Assembly (NCBI GenBank): GCA_051453625.1
Contig: JBOZIK010000001.1
Location: 182,129,369-182,193,368, forward strand
DNA: 64,000 bases
Direction of reading: 5' to 3'
Source of the DNA: Welwitschia mirabilis
Lineage: Eukaryota; Gnetophyta; Gnetopsida; Welwitschiales
Shown: one piece after another, positions 59,925 to 64,000 of the stretch
Layout: each line of letters begins with the position of its first letter
How positions within the stretch are numbered: position 1 is the first letter of the stretch
Position numbers and translations under genes: made by a program
The notes under the pieces: generated by a model
What the model was told of the DNA's origin: nothing
The model's input: the letters and a program-made list of their open reading frames with translations, nothing else
Databases searched by the model: none

Positions 59925-61490
59925 CTTTCATTCTCTTTCTTTTAGAGCTTGAAGCTAAAGAACTCTTAAGCTTGGATCTTCATCAATCTTTAACTATCAA
60001 GATCTTACCAGTCTTTCTAAGTAAGCTATTTACTCTTATTTGTATAATCTTTTTTTCCTATTCAAATAATGTAATATCACATTAGGAATTGTTTACAAAT
60101 TTTATGCAATTATGTTATAAGATATTATTCCCTCTCATTGGCACTTACCAAGATGTTAATGAGATATGAGTGGTCTCTTATGCTTGGTAATAGAGGTTTA
60201 CAAATAGATGATTATGACTACATGACTAGGGTATTTACTATTATAAAGAAGAAAAGACAATGGATACCCAAGTTTATTTTAATATTATATTATTTTTAAT
60301 CTATTATGCATTAGGACCATCTTATTAGGGGCAAAGTCTGATACTTAAAAATCTCTTTAGGCTAGTACATTCTTATGGAAATCCTCAGGCTTATAGTAAA
60401 TGATTCTTTTTGAATTGATTTTATTTTTCAATAATAATTGGAATAAGTAAACTAGTTAAGATATTTTATGAGTAATTAGTCAGTATATCCATTATTTTAG
60501 TGATCCAAGTTATTTATTAAGTAGTTCTAAAAACTTTATCATATTTTTGTTATGGTAAAAATTAAATTTCTAGAATAGAGGCATAGGATAAAAACACATA
60601 CCTTATTAACTAGTAGATATAAATTAATGAATTTATTTTTAATCCTAAGTTTTTTTAATGAACATGAAAATGTAAAAACAATAATTTTTATAATGGGTAA
60701 TTATTTTTTTAAAAAATATTTATTAAACTATATTAAAAATAAATGCTGAAAATAGTAAATAAGTAATTTACATGCCCAATTATATCTACAAACTTTAGCA
60801 TCCTAAGTTATAGAAAATTAAATAATATTTTCAAAACATCTTGAATCATTTAAAAACGCAAAGTATTTTAAAAGTCATGATCATTTTAGTAAAGTGTAAG
60901 AGGACTATAATTTTAAAAAATTTAACAGTTTTCAACCTTAAATAATAAACTTAGAAATAATATTTTTAGAATTCTAAGATAGTTTAAGTTGAGTTCTAAG
61001 AATCTTATTATGTTTCTAATTTCTAAAAAACTACTATAATCTATTTTTTCTTCATAATTAATTAATTATTAATTTTTAACTAGGATGTCTTCTTAGAGTC
61101 AAAAAAATGTTATAATTAATGTTTAAAATTATACAAGAATTATTAAACAAAATTTTATTATAAAATTGAGTACACAAAATATTTTTTATAGTGAATTTAC
61201 ATTTAAGTACCTATAAGTAAAATTTATATGTATAAATACCTCTTTTACCCTTTTTCTTTAACTTACTTTGAATGTGCATGNNNNNNNNNNTAAGTAATAT
61301 AAGTAGTCTTTATCTTATCATTTTTTTATATTAATATACCCATATGAATATTGAATAAAGATTTAAAACTTAACAATTATGCTTGAGCTATACTCTTTTT
61401 TGTTTACCTTCTTTGCACCAATCCATGAAGATTGTCATAGGGGCATGGAAGAATGTTTTTAAGATTAGCATATCTTTAGGTATGTTTTAG
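59857..61490 (+). repeat. Repeat E, copy 2
   Basis: It parallels 31567-33136. Differences include a (CT)n(TA)n run at 59886-59923 and a 10-N gap at 61281-61290, where copy 1 has roughly 27 bases. Past the site where the copia LTR interrupts copy 1, this copy continues without a break. Confidence 0.8.
59886..59923. repeat. (CT)n(TA)n microsatellite
   Basis: CT repeated about twelve times followed by TA repeats, inside repeat E copy 2. Confidence 0.92.
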
Positions 61491-63332
61491 TTTCTCTAAG
61501 TATACTATTAACATATTATTTTATACATTTTGAATATTTTTATTTTTATTGAAATAAAAACTATTTTTTTATCTAGATATAAACGAGAAGAACATTTCCT
61601 TTATCTAGATTTTTATTATAATAATCTAAATAATTATTAGAATTATTATAATTAATAAATAATCCATCAAGAATTCAAATTAGTTAGAATTATTTGTAAG
61701 AATTTGTATGGCATATTCATCGAACGAGACTAAATTAAGATAGTCTTAATAATGTTTATTCCCACATTTGCATTTCATCATCAAGGTGGATTGTCTTGCA
61801 TTTTTTTTAAATAATATCCTTATAGAACTGTATTTAATCATTAATCTCCTATCCTACCCATATATAAACTCACTTTAACTTGATAACTTAAGCCCTTAAC
61901 ATTGATGAATCATGTTGCACCATTTGAAGCTACTTTAAGGAACTAGGGGTATTTTGTAAGCATGCATCCACCTCACATACTGCTTATCACCTATATTGGT
62001 AGTATATTAAGATGAAGTGAAAGCCTATGGATTTGAGNNNNNNNNNNTAAGGTAGAACCAACTCACATCCAAAGGATGGCTTGATATTAAGTTAGAATGT
62101 TATTACTTGGAGTTTTAACTTCCTATTATTATTCTTAAAATGTATTCATGTATGTTGACAATAAGTTTACATATTCTTAACTATTTACAAGATATAATTG
62201 ATGTAATCAAAAAAACTAGGAAGAAATGAAGAACACAAATTTATAATATCAGTATTATTTGTAAATCAAAATAATATAGGAATTAATTATAGGTAGATAT
62301 ATAATATTAATGTGATTTTTCTTTCTTAGAATATAGAAATTATAATAAAGGAGTAAGTAGAAATTTGTCCTAGATTTCATTGTGTCTATTAGGTAATAAT
62401 ATTAAAGAAGAAAATAAGGAAAAAAAATAGTACTTAACTAGGGTACAAGAAGAAAAGGTGTCAAATAACCTATAACATGAAGATTAGTTTAATAAATAAT
62501 AATTAAAGTATGACATGTTTAAGAGTGTGATAATGAAATCATGTGATAATAAGTAATAATGGTAGAAAATATCAAATAATAATAATGTATGCCAAAAATA
62601 TCAGATGTGATCCAATATTTAATAATAAATAACTCCAAGCCCAATAGAGTATCCCTAAATGGAAAGCTATAGTACCCAAATAAATGCCATAAATCTACCA
62701 TTGGTTTACTAATAGTTTTTACCCTTTTTAAACATCATAAAAGGCTTTAATCACTAAGAGATTAGCCACTCGTACAATGCATGCCCTAACCTTCTTCATC
62801 ATTATCATCACTATTATTAATGGTGAAGGTTTGTTACATGTAGAATGATGAAGAAGAGGGAGATGGAGTGCATCTCTTCCTAGAAGGGCATTGAGATGTC
62901 TCATTAGGATCTTAAAGGCTTGTATCCTCATATGTTGATATGTTGAAGAAGTAATAAATATCCTAAATAAATTGGCAATGTTTGTATCTATGAAGGATGA
63001 AGGTAATTACATGGAGAAAAATGATTCGACCTACATGGGCTCTATATCAAATGGAGGTGGTGATGGTGGATGAACTAGACATGAGAAAGGTAGGGTAGGA
63101 GGTGACTGAAATATTGAATTAAATGAAGGTGGCTAAGTGAAACAACAAATAAGAACATTACAATGTGAGAAATAAAAGATAATATTCAATGCAACCAATC
63201 TCGCAAACTCTATCTCTTGTTATGCCTACCTTTGCTATGAAGGACTTAGAGATTTTTACTCTCCTTGTACATGTATCTTTATGGAAGCTTGATACTTTCC
63301 TTGAGTCTGTACTTCATCTCTAGACAACTTCT
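61491..63332. other. Unassigned spacer with a 10-N gap
   Basis: The gap is at 62038-62047. The stretch 62840-63140 is purine-rich and somewhat less AT-rich, with Gly-coding words (SISNGGGDGG) broken by stops. I cannot name a family. A short reverse frame at 62519-62701 looked faintly like a transposase end but did not hold up. Confidence 0.4.
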
Positions 63333-63834
63333 TATACAATACCAATTTATAGGAATTTGATTGTGTATTTTCAATGCTTTTACATGACATTTATATATGT
63401 TTGGGTTCAATATTGATGATTATGAAGATTTGACGAGATGATCATTGAAACATGTGATTATTAGCGTATTTGAATATTTCTCAGGCTTATCCTAATACTG
63501 TATACTTGGAATAAGATTCACTATGTAGAATAGTGACTTATCTTTAAGATTGAAAATGAAAAAGCCTATTGTCCCCTTTGTTGTTGATAAATAGGATGAC
63601 AACACTACTAACATGAACAAAAGTTACGGGGTTGATAGCAAGGTCTAAAGCTAATGTAGTACCTTTTAACACATATTAACATCCCCTCTATCATCCTCAT
63701 GATAGTCAGGTTGATGGATAGTTTTTTGTAGTAAAAAAGAATTATCTTTGTAATGGGGTCAAGAGATCCATTTGTGCTGTTAGGGTTTCTTTTGTAACTC
63801 TAGGGTTGAGCTTCTATAAAATAAATATAAATAA

Positions 63835-63866
<32 letters not shown>

Positions 63867-64000
63867 TTTTCTCCTTCATTTTTATTTCCATCTTTTATAC
63901 TCAATATGCTTGTGATGGAGATTGAAGGATAAGAGATCCAACCAGTAACTATAGAAAGTGGTTTGCTTGGTATTAGTCTAATTCTCTTCCATTGAGATGT
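63333..64000 (+). mobile_element. Gypsy LTR, cut by the window end
   Basis: It corresponds base block by base block to the reverse LTR at 1-887: ACCAATTTATAGGAATTTGAT, ACTACTAACATG, a palindromic motif at 63681-63715 with exact arms CTATCAT (63688-63694) and ATGATAG (63699-63705), GAGATTGAAGGATAAGAG and CTCTTCCATTGAGATG. It carries a TA repeat at 63833-63861. Confidence 0.85.
63833..63861. repeat. TA microsatellite
   Basis: A run of TA dinucleotides inside the LTR. Confidence 0.9.

Noticed and set aside
62519-62701. Reverse frame with a W..LFG start, reminiscent of the C-terminal dimerisation region of hAT transposases
   Set aside because: Only two or three positions agree, and the Cys-Glu-Arg-Asn-Trp core is absent.

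Overview
This looks like a stretch of nuclear, intergenic DNA from a plant, almost certainly a flowering plant. It is very AT-rich, and nearly everything I can identify is decayed LTR retrotransposon of types found in plants: Ty3/gypsy elements of the Athila/Tat kind with a tRNA-Asp primer-binding site, and Ty1/copia elements with a tRNA-iMet primer-binding site. I found no intact host gene, tRNA, rRNA or CRISPR array. No element can still encode a full polyprotein. The species cannot be told from this sequence. Primer-binding sites and catalytic codons differ from their expected forms mainly by C-to-T and G-to-A changes, as expected of old, heavily methylated DNA. LAYOUT. 1-887: reverse-strand gypsy LTR cut by the window edge. 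908-4700: forward gypsy integrase remnant, 3' region and LTR (family A, about 1.37 kb) with an assembly gap. 4.7-7.0 kb: unassigned. 6965-17164: a degenerate forward copia element (LTR fragment, PBS, late gag/pol, 3' LTR), with about 5.5 kb of other material between PBS and gag; that material includes a solo copia LTR at 7693-9020 with a 5-bp target duplication. 17.2-19.2 kb: unassigned. 19160-26035: family A element with LTRs at both ends, little coding content, and inverted LTR pieces at both edges that suggest an inversion. 26-28.3 kb: unassigned. 28278-29775: reverse copia LTR. 31.5-33.1 kb: repeat E, whose second copy is at 59.86-61.49 kb. 33137-38643: reverse copia element with its 3' LTR, polypurine tract and recognisable RNase H, RT, integrase and protease. 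38744-43290 (forward, G1) and 44580-51779 (reverse, G2): two gypsy elements of one family (G) that keep gag and protease but have no room for reverse transcriptase. 52.0-56.4 kb: third family member (integrase C-terminus, 3' region, two LTRs in a row). 56.4-59.9 kb: reverse gypsy fragment, then two LTR 3' halves. 61.5-63.3 kb: unassigned. 63333-64000: forward LTR related to the one at 1-887. HOW IT FITS TOGETHER. The window is a nest of elements inserted into one another and then decayed. The most notable points are the RT-less gag-protease gypsy family G, the paired palindromic motifs recurring in its LTRs and leaders, the inversion-like arrangement in family A, and an assembly gap whose flanks overlap.
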